Of a stretch of 64,000 nucleotides of DNA, positions 27,731 to 36,910 are shown piece after piece (positions within the stretch are counted from its first letter, which is position 1; each line of letters opens with the position of its first letter). The notes under the pieces were generated by a model that was not told the DNA's origin, did not search any database, and saw only the letters and a list, made by a program, of their open reading frames with translations. Both the position numbers and the translations under genes were made by a program. Location: contig CAVXEW010000009.1 in NCBI GenBank assembly GCA_963760965.1, positions 248,001 to 312,000 of the forward strand, written 5' to 3'. The DNA comes from Pararhizobium_B sp963760965 (GTDB taxonomy: Bacteria > Pseudomonadota > Alphaproteobacteria > Rhizobiales > Rhizobiaceae).

Positions 27731-28611
27731 CCCGACCGCTGCTCGAAATCAGTCATCTGGGCGCCGCCCTCTCCCGCCCTCCCCGCGCGCCGCTCCTGCG
27801 CTCCATCGATCTCGCCGTGGAGCCCGGCGAGGTCCACGGCCTCGTCGGCGAAAGCGGTGCCGGGAAGTCCACCGTCGGCAAGGCGATCCTGGGCATCCTG
27901 CCGCCCGCCATCGCCCTGACCGGCGGCAGCATCGTCTTCCGGGGCGCCGACCTGCTGGGGATGCCGCAGCGACAGCTTACGCAGCTGCTCGGAAGCGAGA
28001 TCGCGCTGATCCCCCAGGATCCGATGACCTCGCTCAATCCTGCGCGCCGGATCGGAGACCAGTTGACGGACGGGCTGAGGCTCAGGCGCGGCATGCGCGG
28101 CGCGGCGTTGAAGAAGAAGGCCGTCGCGCTCCTCGAGGACGTGCAGATCGGCTATCCGGAGCGCGTCCTCGCCCGTTACCCGCACGAGCTTTCCGGCGGG
28201 ATGCGCCAGCGCGTGCTGATCGCCGCCGCCTTCTCGCTGGATCCGAAGCTGATCATCGCGGACGAACCGACGACAGCACTCGACGTGACGGTGCAGAAGG
28301 AGGTGCTGCGCCTCATACGCCAGATGCAGAGGAGCCACGGAACCGGCGTCGTCTTCGTCACCCACGATCTTGGCGTCGTCGCCCAGATCTGCGACCGGGT
28401 CACCGTGCTCTATGCCGGCATGGTCGTCGAGCAGGGCCGGACGGCGGAAATCCTCGCCAGTCCTTCGCATGCCTATACGCGCGCGCTCCTGGAGGCCAGC
28501 CCGCGTCACGACAAGCCCGACAGCGGCATGCGGCCGGTACCGGCCGCCGTCATAGCAGCGCTGAAGGCAGAGGTGGCCCGCTTCGGCACCGGGGAACGGA
28601 CCCATGGCTGA
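27727..28611 (+). CDS. Peptide-type ABC transporter ATP-binding protein (DppD family)
   Basis: ATPase of 294 residues with Walker A GESGAGKS (near 41), Q-loop IPQDPMTSLNP, signature LSGGMRQR (near 157) and Walker B LIIADEPTTALD, followed by the oligopeptide-transporter C-terminal region. The ATG at 27727 overlaps the permease stop (ATGA); the much longer frame upstream is a shadow of the permease gene. Confidence 0.91.
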   Translation: MTRPLLEISHLGAALSRPPRAPLLRSIDLAVEPGEVHGLVGESGAGKSTVGKAILGILPPAIALTGGSIVFRGADLLGMPQRQLTQLLGSEIALIPQDPMTSLNPARRIGDQLTDGLRLRRGMRGAALKKKAVALLEDVQIGYPERVLARYPHELSGGMRQRVLIAAAFSLDPKLIIADEPTTALDVTVQKEVLRLIRQMQRSHGTGVVFVTHDLGVVAQICDRVTVLYAGMVVEQGRTAEILASPSHAYTRALLEASPRHDKPDSGMRPVPAAVIAALKAEVARFGTGERTHG

Positions 28612-29461
28612 ACCGGCAAGCGACATCCTCGTCGAGGCAAGGGATCTCGAACTCGAGCTGCCCGACATGAACGCCCGGCCCGCCTTCGGCCCGCGGCCGC
28701 GCGTACGCATCCTGCATCCGGTCTCGCTGACGGTAAGGCGCGGGGAGATCGTCGGCATCGTCGGCGAATCCGGCAGCGGAAAGACATCGCTGGGTCGCGC
28801 GCTCCTGCGCCTGCACGAACCGACCGGCGGCAGCCTGCGTTTCGATGGCACCGACATCACCCATCTCGATCAGGCGGCGATGCGGGTCCACCGCGCCCGC
28901 ATGCAGATGATATTCCAGGACCCGCAATCCTCGCTCAACCCGCGCCGCCGCATAGCAGCGAGCCTTGCCGCCGCCCTGGAACTGCGCGATGCGAGGGTCT
29001 CCGGAGCCGCGCGCCGCGAAGAGCTCGAAAAGGCGCTGGCGGAGGTCGGGCTTGCGCCAGAGTTTCTCGATCGCTTCCCGCACGAGCTTTCCGGTGGCCA
29101 GCGCCAGCGTGTCGGCATAGCCCGGGCTTTCATCACGCGGCCGGAATTCGTGCTCGCCGACGAGATCGTCTCCGGCCTCGACGTTTCCACCCAGGCCCAG
29201 GTGCTGGCACTGCTCAAGAGCCTCGCCGAGAGCCTCGGCCTCGCGCTTGCTTTCATCAGCCACGACCTCTCCGTCATCCGCAACCTTTGCGACAGGGTCT
29301 GCGTCATGCGCTCGGGGCGGATCGTCGAGGAAGGTCGCTCGGCCGACCTCTTCGAAAGGCCCCGCACCGCCTATACGCGCCAGCTCCTCGACGCGATTCC
29401 CCTGCCCGTTCCGGATCCCGGCTGGCTCGATCGGGAACCAGCACCTCAAACCGTTCAGTAA
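28604..29461 (+). CDS. Peptide-type ABC transporter ATP-binding protein (DppF family)
   Basis: Second ATPase, 285 residues: Walker A GESGSGKT (near 53), Q-loop FQDPQSSLNPR, signature LSGGQRQR, Walker B FVLADEIVSGLD. It overlaps the dppD-like gene by eight bases and closes the five-gene importer. The following gene begins 30 bases later and may share the transcript. Confidence 0.91.
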   Translation: MAEPASDILVEARDLELELPDMNARPAFGPRPRVRILHPVSLTVRRGEIVGIVGESGSGKTSLGRALLRLHEPTGGSLRFDGTDITHLDQAAMRVHRARMQMIFQDPQSSLNPRRRIAASLAAALELRDARVSGAARREELEKALAEVGLAPEFLDRFPHELSGGQRQRVGIARAFITRPEFVLADEIVSGLDVSTQAQVLALLKSLAESLGLALAFISHDLSVIRNLCDRVCVMRSGRIVEEGRSADLFERPRTAYTRQLLDAIPLPVPDPGWLDREPAPQTVQ

Positions 29462-29491
29462 ACCCGAAGAAAGACGCCGGAGAAGCCGACC

Positions 29492-30730
29492 ATGAGCAAC
29501 AGTTCCTACGTGCAGATCAAGGCGGCGGAAGGAGAGTTCCGCGCCTATGTCTCCAGGCCGGAGAAAGGCTCCGGCCCCGGTCTCGTGCTCCTTCAGGAGA
29601 TCTTCGGCATCAACGACTACATGCGCGCCATGGCGGACCGCTTCGCCGAGGAAGGCTATGTCGCGGTCGTGCCTGACCTCTTCTGGCGCATCGAACCGGA
29701 CGTCGACCTCTCCCACTCCCCGGCAGACGTCGCGAAAGGCCGCGCGCTGCTCGACAAATTCGACGTCGACCAGGCGGTGGCGGACATCCAGACGACGATC
29801 GACGCCACGCGCCGAATGCCGGACGTCAAGGGCAAGGTCGGCACCGTCGGATACTGCCTCGGCGGCCTGCTCGCCTATCTCAGCGCCACGCGCACCGACA
29901 CGGATGTCGCCGTCGGCTACTACGGCGTCGGCATCGACAGCCGTCTCGACGAGGCTTCGCAGATCAGCTGCCCGCTGGTGCTGCACATTGCCGGCGACGA
30001 CGCCCACTGCCCCCCGGAGGCGCAGAAGCGCATAGCAGACGCGCTGAAAGGCCGGCCAGGCATCCAGGTCTTCACCTACGAGGGCCAGGGCCACGCCTTC
30101 GCCACTCCGGGACGGGAAAGCTACGACAGGCCCGCGACGATGATGGCCTATTCTCGCACGCTCTCGGCGCTGCGCGGCACTCTTGGACCCGTCTACGACC
30201 TCGAGCACCTGTGGGAGATGCACACCTATCACGAATTCGCCACGCGCGACGTCGACGCGACGATGGCGACCATGGTCGCCGAGCCCTACGTCAATCACGT
30301 GCCCACGATGACCGGCGGCGTCGGCCACGACCATCTGAAGCGCTTTTACAAGTACCATTTCGTCGATTCCAACCCGGCAGACACGAAGCTGATCCCGCTG
30401 TCGCGCACGATCGGCGCGGACCGGGTCGTCGACGAGATGCTGTTCTGCTTCACCCACACCTGCGAGATCGACTGGATGCTGCCGGGCGTGCCGCCCACCG
30501 GCAAATACGTCGAGGTGCCGCTGGTCGGCATCATCTCGTTTCGCGGAAACAAGCTCTACAACGAGCACATCTACTGGGACCAGGCCTCGGTGCTCGTCCA
30601 GATCGGTCTGCTCGATCCGGCCGGCCTGCCGGTCGCCGGCGCCGAGCAGGCCCGCAAGTTCATGGACATCAACCTGCCTTCCAACACCCTCATGAAGAAC
30701 TGGAAAACAAGCGAAGACAAGCCGCTGTAA
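29492..30730 (+). CDS. Dienelactone hydrolase fused to a C-terminal SnoaL/NTF2-like domain
   Basis: A 412-residue two-domain protein. Residues 1 to about 225 are a dienelactone hydrolase-type alpha/beta hydrolase with the cysteine nucleophile in GYCLGG (near 122), the acid in IAGDDAHCP and the histidine in GQGHAF. Residues about 235-385 resemble a SnoaL/NTF2-like cone fold (FATRDVDATMATMVAEPYVN; RVVDEMLFCFTHTCEIDW). Dienelactone hydrolases are usually about 230 residues, so the extra domain is notable. It may hydrolyse a lactone or thioester in aromatic breakdown; the added domain could isomerise or bind. It lies between two transporter operons, with GGAG upstream of the ATG. Confidence 0.83.
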   Translation: MSNSSYVQIKAAEGEFRAYVSRPEKGSGPGLVLLQEIFGINDYMRAMADRFAEEGYVAVVPDLFWRIEPDVDLSHSPADVAKGRALLDKFDVDQAVADIQTTIDATRRMPDVKGKVGTVGYCLGGLLAYLSATRTDTDVAVGYYGVGIDSRLDEASQISCPLVLHIAGDDAHCPPEAQKRIADALKGRPGIQVFTYEGQGHAFATPGRESYDRPATMMAYSRTLSALRGTLGPVYDLEHLWEMHTYHEFATRDVDATMATMVAEPYVNHVPTMTGGVGHDHLKRFYKYHFVDSNPADTKLIPLSRTIGADRVVDEMLFCFTHTCEIDWMLPGVPPTGKYVEVPLVGIISFRGNKLYNEHIYWDQASVLVQIGLLDPAGLPVAGAEQARKFMDINLPSNTLMKNWKTSEDKPL

Positions 30731-30771
30731 CCGAATCCAAACAACCGTAACGAACCTGTCGGGGGATCGAC

Positions 30772-31752
30772 ATGAATCCAATGAAGAAATTTGTACTGGC
30801 AGCTAGCCTTCTCGCTGTCGCGGCTTCGCCGGCTCTGGCAGCCGAGACGGTCATCAACGCCGTCCACTTCACCCCGGCGCAGAACGCCTATGCGAAGAGC
30901 TTCCTGAAGTTCGTCGCCAAGGTGAACGAGGCCGGAAAGGGCGTCGTCCGGATCAAGGTGCGCGGCGGCCCGGAGGTCATCCCCCCGGCCCAGCAGGGCG
31001 AGGCGCAGAAGAGCGGCCTGATCGACATGCTCGATACGCCAGCGGGTCTCTACCTGAACATGGTGCCGGAAGGCGAGGTCTTCTCCGCCTCGACGAAGTC
31101 GCCGGAAGAAGTCCGCAAGAACGGCGGCTGGGATCTGATGGAGAAGATCTACGCCGCCAAGGCGAATGCCCACCTGCTCGCCCACATCGACGCCGGCTCC
31201 GGCTTCCACATCTTCACTGTGAAGGAGCCGCAAATGACGAGTGACGGCGGCATCGACTGGTCGAAACTGAAGATCCGCTCCTCGCCGCTCTATCGCCAGT
31301 TCCTGGAAAACCTCGGCGCCACGGTCATCGTGCAGTCGCCGGGGGAAATATACACCTCGCTCGAGCGGGGCGTCGTAGACGCCAACGCCTACACGATCTT
31401 CGGCTACAAGGCATTCGGCTGGGACAAGTTCACCAAGTTCCGCATCGACCCCTCCTTCTTCCAGACGGACGTTCTCATTTCGATGAACAAGAAGAAGTGG
31501 GACAGCCTGTCGCCCGCGGCACGGAAGATCCTCACCGACGTCGCGATCAGCTACGAGAAGGAAAGCGCCGAGGCAAACAAGGCCGAGACGAAGAAGCAGG
31601 GAGACGAGATGATAGCCGAGGGCCAGAAAGTCGTCACGCTGACCGGCAAGGGCAAGGCCGAATTCCTGGACAAGGCGGCCAAGGCAAGCTGGGAGCGGAT
31701 GACGGCGAAGGATCCGACGCACATTCCCCAGCTCAGGAAATATTTCCAGTAG
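30772..31752 (+). CDS. TRAP transporter substrate-binding protein (DctP family)
   Basis: Periplasmic binding protein of 326 residues with a cleavable signal peptide (MNPMKKFVLAASLLAVAASP, then ALAA). The DctP fold is indicated by LKIRSSPLYRQFLENLGATV near 163 and the conserved YTSLERGVVDA. TRAP systems import organic acids using the ion gradient. It heads a three-gene TRAP operon; the substrate is probably a carboxylate but cannot be specified. Confidence 0.9.
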   Translation: MNPMKKFVLAASLLAVAASPALAAETVINAVHFTPAQNAYAKSFLKFVAKVNEAGKGVVRIKVRGGPEVIPPAQQGEAQKSGLIDMLDTPAGLYLNMVPEGEVFSASTKSPEEVRKNGGWDLMEKIYAAKANAHLLAHIDAGSGFHIFTVKEPQMTSDGGIDWSKLKIRSSPLYRQFLENLGATVIVQSPGEIYTSLERGVVDANAYTIFGYKAFGWDKFTKFRIDPSFFQTDVLISMNKKKWDSLSPAARKILTDVAISYEKESAEANKAETKKQGDEMIAEGQKVVTLTGKGKAEFLDKAAKASWERMTAKDPTHIPQLRKYFQ

Positions 31753-31762
31753 GGTAACCCGG

Positions 31763-31786
31763 GACCGGCGGCTTCGGCCGCCGGTC
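31763..31786 (+). terminator. Intercistronic hairpin with UUCG loop after dctP
   Basis: Perfect 10-base stem GACCGGCGGC/GCCGCCGGTC around TTCG, ten bases after the dctP stop, followed by TTCTTCCC. Same design and position as the hairpin at 25765-25786; a likely stabiliser or partial terminator. Confidence 0.65.
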
Positions 31787-31820
31787 TTCTTCCCGTTCGA
31801 TTGAGAAGACCCAGCAGACA

Positions 31821-32333
31821 ATGGAAGCGTTCTTTGCGGCGGTCGGCCGCCTGAGCTGGCTGATGGCGGCGGCCGTCAAGCTCATCCTCGCCGCGATCGT
31901 GATCGAAGTGGTCACCGACGTCGCGCTCCGAAACCTCGACATGCGCCCGATCAGCTGGGGTATCTCGGCCACCGAATACGGCCTGCTCTACTCGGCCTTC
32001 CTTCCGATGCCCTGGCTGGTGCGTATCAAGGGCCACGTCTTCGTCGAGTTCCTGCGGAAGGCCTTGCCGGAGGGCGGTCGCCTCGTGCTCGAGAAGATCG
32101 TCTACGCCGGCTGCATCGTCCTGTGCCTCTACATGACCGTCTTTGCGGCGGAAGCGCTTGTCGCTGCCTGGCAGACGCACCAGTATGAGACCCGGACCTT
32201 CGACATGCCGAAGTGGGCGATCCTGGCCCCCGTCTGCCTCGGCTTTTTCGTCTCGGCGCTTGAATGGGCGCGCTACCTGCTCGGCCACGACAGCCTCTAT
32301 GCCTACGATCCGCTGGAGCAGGAGGGACTGTGA
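31821..32333 (+). CDS. TRAP transporter small permease (DctQ family)
   Basis: Small membrane subunit of 170 residues with four predicted membrane segments, the DctQ norm; the conserved region around LPMPWLVRIKGHVFVEF lies between segments two and three. Its stop overlaps the GTG start of the large permease (GTGA). Confidence 0.87.
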   Translation: MEAFFAAVGRLSWLMAAAVKLILAAIVIEVVTDVALRNLDMRPISWGISATEYGLLYSAFLPMPWLVRIKGHVFVEFLRKALPEGGRLVLEKIVYAGCIVLCLYMTVFAAEALVAAWQTHQYETRTFDMPKWAILAPVCLGFFVSALEWARYLLGHDSLYAYDPLEQEGL

Positions 32334-33643
32334 CGGACTGGCTCTTCCCCTTCGCCCTGATGGTCGGGCTCATCCTCTTCTTCATGGGCATCGGCCTGCC
32401 GGTCGCTTTCGCCTTCTTCGTCACCAACATCGCCGGGCTCTACCTCTTCTTCGGCGGCTCCGTCGGCGTCGACCAGATGATCTCGAACTTCAGCGAGGCC
32501 GTCGGCACCTATGCCCTCGCGCCGTTGCCGCTCTTCCTGATCATGGGCAGCCTGTTCTTCCGCTCGGGCCTCGGCGACGGCGTCATGCATGCTCTCGATC
32601 TGTGCATCGGCAGCCTCAAGGCACGGCTCTCCTATGTCGTTCTGGCTGCCGGCGCCGTTTTTGCGGCGCTCTCGGGATCGAGCCTTGCCAACACGGGCAT
32701 GATGGGCTCGCTGATGGTGCCGGAAATGCTGAAGCGCGGCTACAAGCCGAAGATGGCCTTCGGCCCGGTACTGGGAGCGGGCAGCCTCGCGGTCGTCATC
32801 CCGCCCTCCTCGCTGGCGGTGCTGCTCGGCTCGCTCGCCCATATCGATGTAGGGGCGCTGCTCATCGCGGGCGCCCTGCCCGGCCTCCTGCTTGCCTGCA
32901 TGTTCGCCTCGCTCATCTTCCTGCAGACGGTCCTCGACCCCGAAGCCGCCCCTCAGTATTCCGTGGAGCACGTGCCCCTGGCGGTGAAGGCGCGCGCCGT
33001 CGCGGTCAACATCGTGCCGATGGGGATCATCATCTTCCTCGTCGTGGGGACGATCATCCTCGGCATCGCCACGCCGACCGAGTTGGCGGCCCTCGGCTGC
33101 GTGGGCGTCGTCGCGCTTCTGCTTGCCTATCGGCGGTTCTCGTGGACATCGCTGTGGGCTTCGCTCGACGATGCCATGAGGGTCACCGGCATGACGTTCC
33201 TGATCATCTCCGCCTCGACCACCTTTTCGCAGGTCTTCGCCTTCTCAGGAGCTTCGAGCGGCTTCATCGGCTTCGTCACCGGCTTCGACCCCGGGCCCTA
33301 TCTCTTCCTCTTCCTGATGGTGCTGGTGATCCTGATACTGGGCATGTTCATGGACCAGGTGTCCATGATGCTGATCACGCTGCCGATCTTCCTGCCGATC
33401 GCCGCCCATTTCCAGTTCGACCTGGTGTGGTTCGGCCTGATCCTGCTTCTTGCCTACGAGGTGGGCTTCACCACGCCGCCGTTCGGGCTCCTGCTCTTCG
33501 TCATGATCGGCGTAGCGCCCCCCGGGACGAGCCTGAAGACCGTGGCGCTGTCGGCAGCGCCCTTCATCGCCTGCACACTCCTTCTGATACTCCTGATCAT
33601 CATCTTCCCCGACATCACGCTCATCCTGCCGAAGCTGTTGTGA
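32330..33643 (+). CDS. TRAP transporter large permease (DctM family)
   Basis: Membrane subunit of 437 residues with about 12 hydrophobic segments. It shows the DctM features GSSLANTGMMGSLMVPEM (near 121) and a C-terminal GLILLLAYEVGFTTPPFG. The GTG at 32330 is chosen because it overlaps the dctQ stop, has AGGAGG just upstream and gives the normal DctM N-terminus. Confidence 0.9.
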   Translation: MTDWLFPFALMVGLILFFMGIGLPVAFAFFVTNIAGLYLFFGGSVGVDQMISNFSEAVGTYALAPLPLFLIMGSLFFRSGLGDGVMHALDLCIGSLKARLSYVVLAAGAVFAALSGSSLANTGMMGSLMVPEMLKRGYKPKMAFGPVLGAGSLAVVIPPSSLAVLLGSLAHIDVGALLIAGALPGLLLACMFASLIFLQTVLDPEAAPQYSVEHVPLAVKARAVAVNIVPMGIIIFLVVGTIILGIATPTELAALGCVGVVALLLAYRRFSWTSLWASLDDAMRVTGMTFLIISASTTFSQVFAFSGASSGFIGFVTGFDPGPYLFLFLMVLVILILGMFMDQVSMMLITLPIFLPIAAHFQFDLVWFGLILLLAYEVGFTTPPFGLLLFVMIGVAPPGTSLKTVALSAAPFIACTLLLILLIIIFPDITLILPKLL

Positions 33644-33663
33644 GCGACATTCCGGAGCCCGCC

Positions 33664-34362
33664 ATGCGCCTTTGCTATCTTGCCTTCTTCGAAAGCCCCG
33701 GCGCCCCGTCCGCCCGTATCTCGCCGGAAGAAGCCGGGCGGCTCCGGGAGTGCCTCGCGCTGCTCCGCGGATTGACCAGGGCCCATCTTTATACGCCGGC
33801 CAGCGCCAGCGACATCTACAATGACGACGGCCCTTCGCCCCTCTTCGGCATGCAGCTCTATTTCGACGCGATCGAGGACCTTGAAGCCGCCGTCGGTCCG
33901 TCCAGCGCGCTGAAGGCGCTCGTCGAAGCTGGCGGGTTGCCCAGCCTTGCTGCCGCACAGGCGACCCAGCAGGCCATGCTGAACCGGCAGTTCCCGGTGC
34001 CCGAACCAGGGCCCGTGACCGCCACCGCCTGCAGCTACGTGGTGCACTATCCGGGTCCGGCCGAAGATCTCAACGAGTGGCTTGCCTTCTACGTCGCGAA
34101 CCATCCGCGGCTGATGGCGAAGTTCCCTGGCGTCCGCGAGATAGAGATCCTGTCGCGGATCGACTGGATCGACGCGATGCCATGGCCGCGCACAGGCCAC
34201 ATACAGCGCAATCGCATACTCTTCGACAGCCCGGAGGCCCTGACGGAAGCCCTGCACTCGCCGGTGCGCCACGAGATGCGTGCCGACTTCGCGAAGTTCC
34301 CGCCCTATCGCGGCGGAAATTTCCACTATCCCATGCTGACCGAGGTCCTCCGCCCCGAATAG
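33664..34362 (+). CDS. EthD-like dimeric alpha-beta barrel protein
   Basis: A 232-residue soluble protein. The C-terminal half (about 125-225) looks like an EthD/ferredoxin-like barrel (EWLAFYVANHPRLMAKFPGV; VRHEMRADFAKFPPYRGG), and the N-terminal half may be a second, more diverged copy. EthD-like proteins are small helpers or isomerases near oxygenase genes; the reaction is unknown. ATG at 33664 is preserved by GGAG seven bases upstream; a GTG at 33640 overlapping the dctM stop is a real alternative. It is probably co-transcribed with the TRAP genes. Confidence 0.68.
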   Translation: MRLCYLAFFESPGAPSARISPEEAGRLRECLALLRGLTRAHLYTPASASDIYNDDGPSPLFGMQLYFDAIEDLEAAVGPSSALKALVEAGGLPSLAAAQATQQAMLNRQFPVPEPGPVTATACSYVVHYPGPAEDLNEWLAFYVANHPRLMAKFPGVREIEILSRIDWIDAMPWPRTGHIQRNRILFDSPEALTEALHSPVRHEMRADFAKFPPYRGGNFHYPMLTEVLRPE

Positions 34363-34383
34363 CGGAGCGGCCGGCGCCGCGGA

Positions 34384-35310
34384 CTACATTTCCAGTTCGA
34401 GCCGGCCGCGCGTCACAGCCCCCGCCTCCATCCTGCGGTGCGCTTCGGCCGCCTCTTCGAGCGGCAGTCGTGCGGCGACCTGAGGACGCATGGCGCCGCG
34501 CGCAACGAGGTCGAGGATCGACCCGACCGCCTCGGGACGGTCGCTGATCATCGCACGGGTCACGCGCACCCCGAACTCGTCCCCCCGCTCGACAATGGGC
34601 TCGGCGACCAGATAGACGAGATGTCCGCCCTTCTTCAGCACCGCATAGGAACGGGCGTGCGTCTCGCCGCCGATCAGGTCGAAGACGACGTCCTGGTCGC
34701 GAAGCGTACCGAAATCCTCCTTGTCGTAGGCGATGGCGCGGTCGGCACCGAGCGCGATCACGTGATCGCGATTGGCGGCCCGGCAAGTCGCGGTCACCGT
34801 AGCTCCCAGGTGGCTTGCGAGCTGTACGATCAGCCCGCCGACGGCTCCCGAGCCTCCATGGACGAGCACGCGCATCCCCGGTTCGACTGCGGCGACGTCC
34901 ACGGTGCAGATCCAGGCGCTGAGGCCGGAATTGACGAGACTTGCCGCCTCGGCAAAATCGAGGCGGGCCGGCAACGCAACCATCTCCCGGGACAGGCAGA
35001 GCCGCTTCGACGCGTAGCTTCCCGTCCGGCCATGTCCTGCCATCACGCCGACGCGGTCGCCGACCCTGAAGCCGGATACGCCGCCGCCGACGGCCGAGAC
35101 GATGCCCGCGCCGTCACGGCCCGGGATCTTCGGGAACTCCACGCGGAAGAACTTCTGCAGGTGACCGGCCCGCAGCTTGCAGTCGAAGGGCGAGACAGAA
35201 GCGGCATGGAGGTCGACTGCGTATTCGCCCTCGCCCGGGGCTGGATCGTCCCTTTCGACAAGTTCCAGAACGTCGGGAGCGCCGTGGCGCGCGTACTCGA
35301 TCGCCCTCAT
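34384..35310 (-). CDS. NADPH:quinone oxidoreductase-like MDR family protein
   Basis: Medium-chain dehydrogenase/reductase of 308 residues without structural zinc ligands. The N-terminal catalytic domain contains FPKIPGRDGAGIVSAVG, and the nucleotide-binding motif VHGGSGAVGGLIVQLA is at about 148-163. Such proteins reduce quinones or enones with NADPH. The start overlaps the aldolase stop (ATGA), so the two are one transcript read from the GntR-flanked promoter region. Confidence 0.86.
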   Translation of the reverse strand: MRAIEYARHGAPDVLELVERDDPAPGEGEYAVDLHAASVSPFDCKLRAGHLQKFFRVEFPKIPGRDGAGIVSAVGGGVSGFRVGDRVGVMAGHGRTGSYASKRLCLSREMVALPARLDFAEAASLVNSGLSAWICTVDVAAVEPGMRVLVHGGSGAVGGLIVQLASHLGATVTATCRAANRDHVIALGADRAIAYDKEDFGTLRDQDVVFDLIGGETHARSYAVLKKGGHLVYLVAEPIVERGDEFGVRVTRAMISDRPEAVGSILDLVARGAMRPQVAARLPLEEAAEAHRRMEAGAVTRGRLELEM

Positions 35311-36080
35311 TTTCGACCCTTCCCGGCAATCGAACCGGCACTCTTGGCGACGTCCGAAGCTGCGGCACCGAGAAGCATCGTGTCGGAGGCGATCACGAAG
35401 AAGCTGACGCCCCTCCCGAGCCAGCGTTCGACGTCGCTCGCATCCGGCCGGAAGATGCCGACAGCCTTCCCGGCCTTCCTGCAGGCATCGATCACCCGCA
35501 TGATCGCAGCTTCGAGCTTGTCCTTGCCGTCCGGCCCGAACGCGCCGAGCGAAACGGAGAGGTCGCCGGGCCCGATGAACACGAGGTCGACCTCCTCGAC
35601 GGCAGCGATGGCATCGATGTCCTCGACCCCGGCAACGGTTTCCACCTGAACTGCAAGCAGCAGCGATGCATTCGCCCCGGCGATATATCCGGCGATGTCG
35701 TAGCCGTAGCGCGACGCCCGGCCCGGCCCGGCGCCGCGGGAGCCGACAGGCGGATAGCGCACGGCCGCGACCGCCGCCTTCGCCTCCCCCGCGGACGAGA
35801 CGCGCGGCACCAGCACGCCGCTCGCGCCGGAATCGAGTGCGGCGGCGATCGGCTCCGGCGCATGGCCCGGAACCCGGACGATCACCGGCGAGCCGGCAAC
35901 GTCGGCGGCCCGCACAAGATCCTCGAGCCGCTCCCTGCCGATCTGCGAATGCTCCCAGTCGATGCAGACGAAATCGAAACCCGCGCGGGCCGTCACCTCG
36001 ACCGCCACCGGGTGCGGAATGGCGAGGAAGGTCCCCGCCGCCGGCTTGCCCCCGCGGATATTGCTTCGGAATTCAGTCAT
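35307..36080 (-). CDS. HpcH/HpaI family class II aldolase
   Basis: Metal-dependent aldolase of 257 residues that cleaves or forms 4-hydroxy-2-oxoacids, releasing pyruvate or a related oxoacid. Family motifs are FVCIDWEHSQIG (about 43-54), VQVETVAGVEDIDAIA with the metal-binding glutamate, and VFIGPGDLSVSLG with the aspartate. The ATG at 36080 is used; the longer frame runs through the regulatory gap. It is the first gene of a two-gene operon divergent from gntR. Confidence 0.87.
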   Translation of the reverse strand: MTEFRSNIRGGKPAAGTFLAIPHPVAVEVTARAGFDFVCIDWEHSQIGRERLEDLVRAADVAGSPVIVRVPGHAPEPIAAALDSGASGVLVPRVSSAGEAKAAVAAVRYPPVGSRGAGPGRASRYGYDIAGYIAGANASLLLAVQVETVAGVEDIDAIAAVEEVDLVFIGPGDLSVSLGAFGPDGKDKLEAAIMRVIDACRKAGKAVGIFRPDASDVERWLGRGVSFFVIASDTMLLGAAASDVAKSAGSIAGKGRK

Positions 36081-36097
36081 CTGTGCCCCTATCTCGT

Positions 36098-36180
36098 TCC
36101 GTATACGATAATATGGATGGATAGCGAAAATCCAGCCAAAATACTTTTCATTTCGCCTCAACTCAGGTAAATCCGTATAC
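36098..36180. promoter_or_regulatory. Divergent GntR control region with two TCCGTATAC repeats
   Basis: The 9-base sequence TCCGTATAC occurs exactly twice, at 36098-36106 and 36172-36180, 74 bases apart (about seven helical turns). Each contains the palindrome GTATAC typical of FCD-type GntR operators. The pair spans the gap between the aldolase and gntR starts, so one regulator probably controls both directions. Confidence 0.6.
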
Positions 36181-36199
36181 AGTTTGGGGCATATTTTCG

Positions 36200-36910
36200 A
36201 TGACTGCACGCGTCCTCAGCCATGCGGAACGAATTCACGCGAACCTGCTCGACGGGCTGCGCGCCGGCGTCTTCGACAGTGGCCACCGTTTCGTCGATAC
36301 CGAAGTCGCCGCCGAGCACGGAAGCTCCCGCATGCCGGCGCGCGAGGCGCTGCTTCGGCTGACAGCCGAAGGTTACCTTGTCGGCACGACGCGCGGCTTC
36401 GCGATTCCCTCCCTCTCGCCGGACGAGATCTCGGACCTCTGCGAAGTCCGCCGCCTGCTCGAGCCGCGCGCCGCCGCGAGCGCGGCCGGCAACATGAGCG
36501 GACCGGTTCGCTCGGCCCTCACCGGCGCGATTTCCGGCGTGCGGACAGCGCTTGCCGAGGAAGACCTGCCCGGCCTGATGCGCGCCAACGTCGCCTTCCG
36601 CAACGCATGGCTCGGCGCCGTGATCAACCGCCGGCTCGCCGACACGATCGCCCGTTTCATGGACCGGTTCATGCCGCTCCGCCGCGGCTCCTTCGAGCAT
36701 CCCGTCCATCGGACGACCTATGCCGGCGGGATGGAGGCGATCTACGCGGCCTTGATGCGCGGCGATGCGCTGCAGGCCGGCGACGCCATGACGAAATTCA
36801 TGTTCGACGCGGAGGTGGCGTTCCTCGAAGTGCGCACGGCACAGCTGACGGAAGAGCCCGGGACGACGCGACACCGGCGGACAGCCGAAACCAGGAGGCA
36901 GAACGCATGA
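36200..36910 (+). CDS. GntR family transcriptional regulator (FCD subfamily)
   Basis: A 236-residue regulator with an N-terminal winged helix (about 10-75; SRMPAREALLRLTAEGYLVG matches the GntR recognition helix and wing) and an FCD all-helical ligand domain (ISDLCEVRRLLEPRAAASAA onward). FCD regulators commonly sense carboxylic acids. It is followed without a gap by the flavin monooxygenase gene (ATGA overlap). Confidence 0.87.
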   Translation: MTARVLSHAERIHANLLDGLRAGVFDSGHRFVDTEVAAEHGSSRMPAREALLRLTAEGYLVGTTRGFAIPSLSPDEISDLCEVRRLLEPRAAASAAGNMSGPVRSALTGAISGVRTALAEEDLPGLMRANVAFRNAWLGAVINRRLADTIARFMDRFMPLRRGSFEHPVHRTTYAGGMEAIYAALMRGDALQAGDAMTKFMFDAEVAFLEVRTAQLTEEPGTTRHRRTAETRRQNA

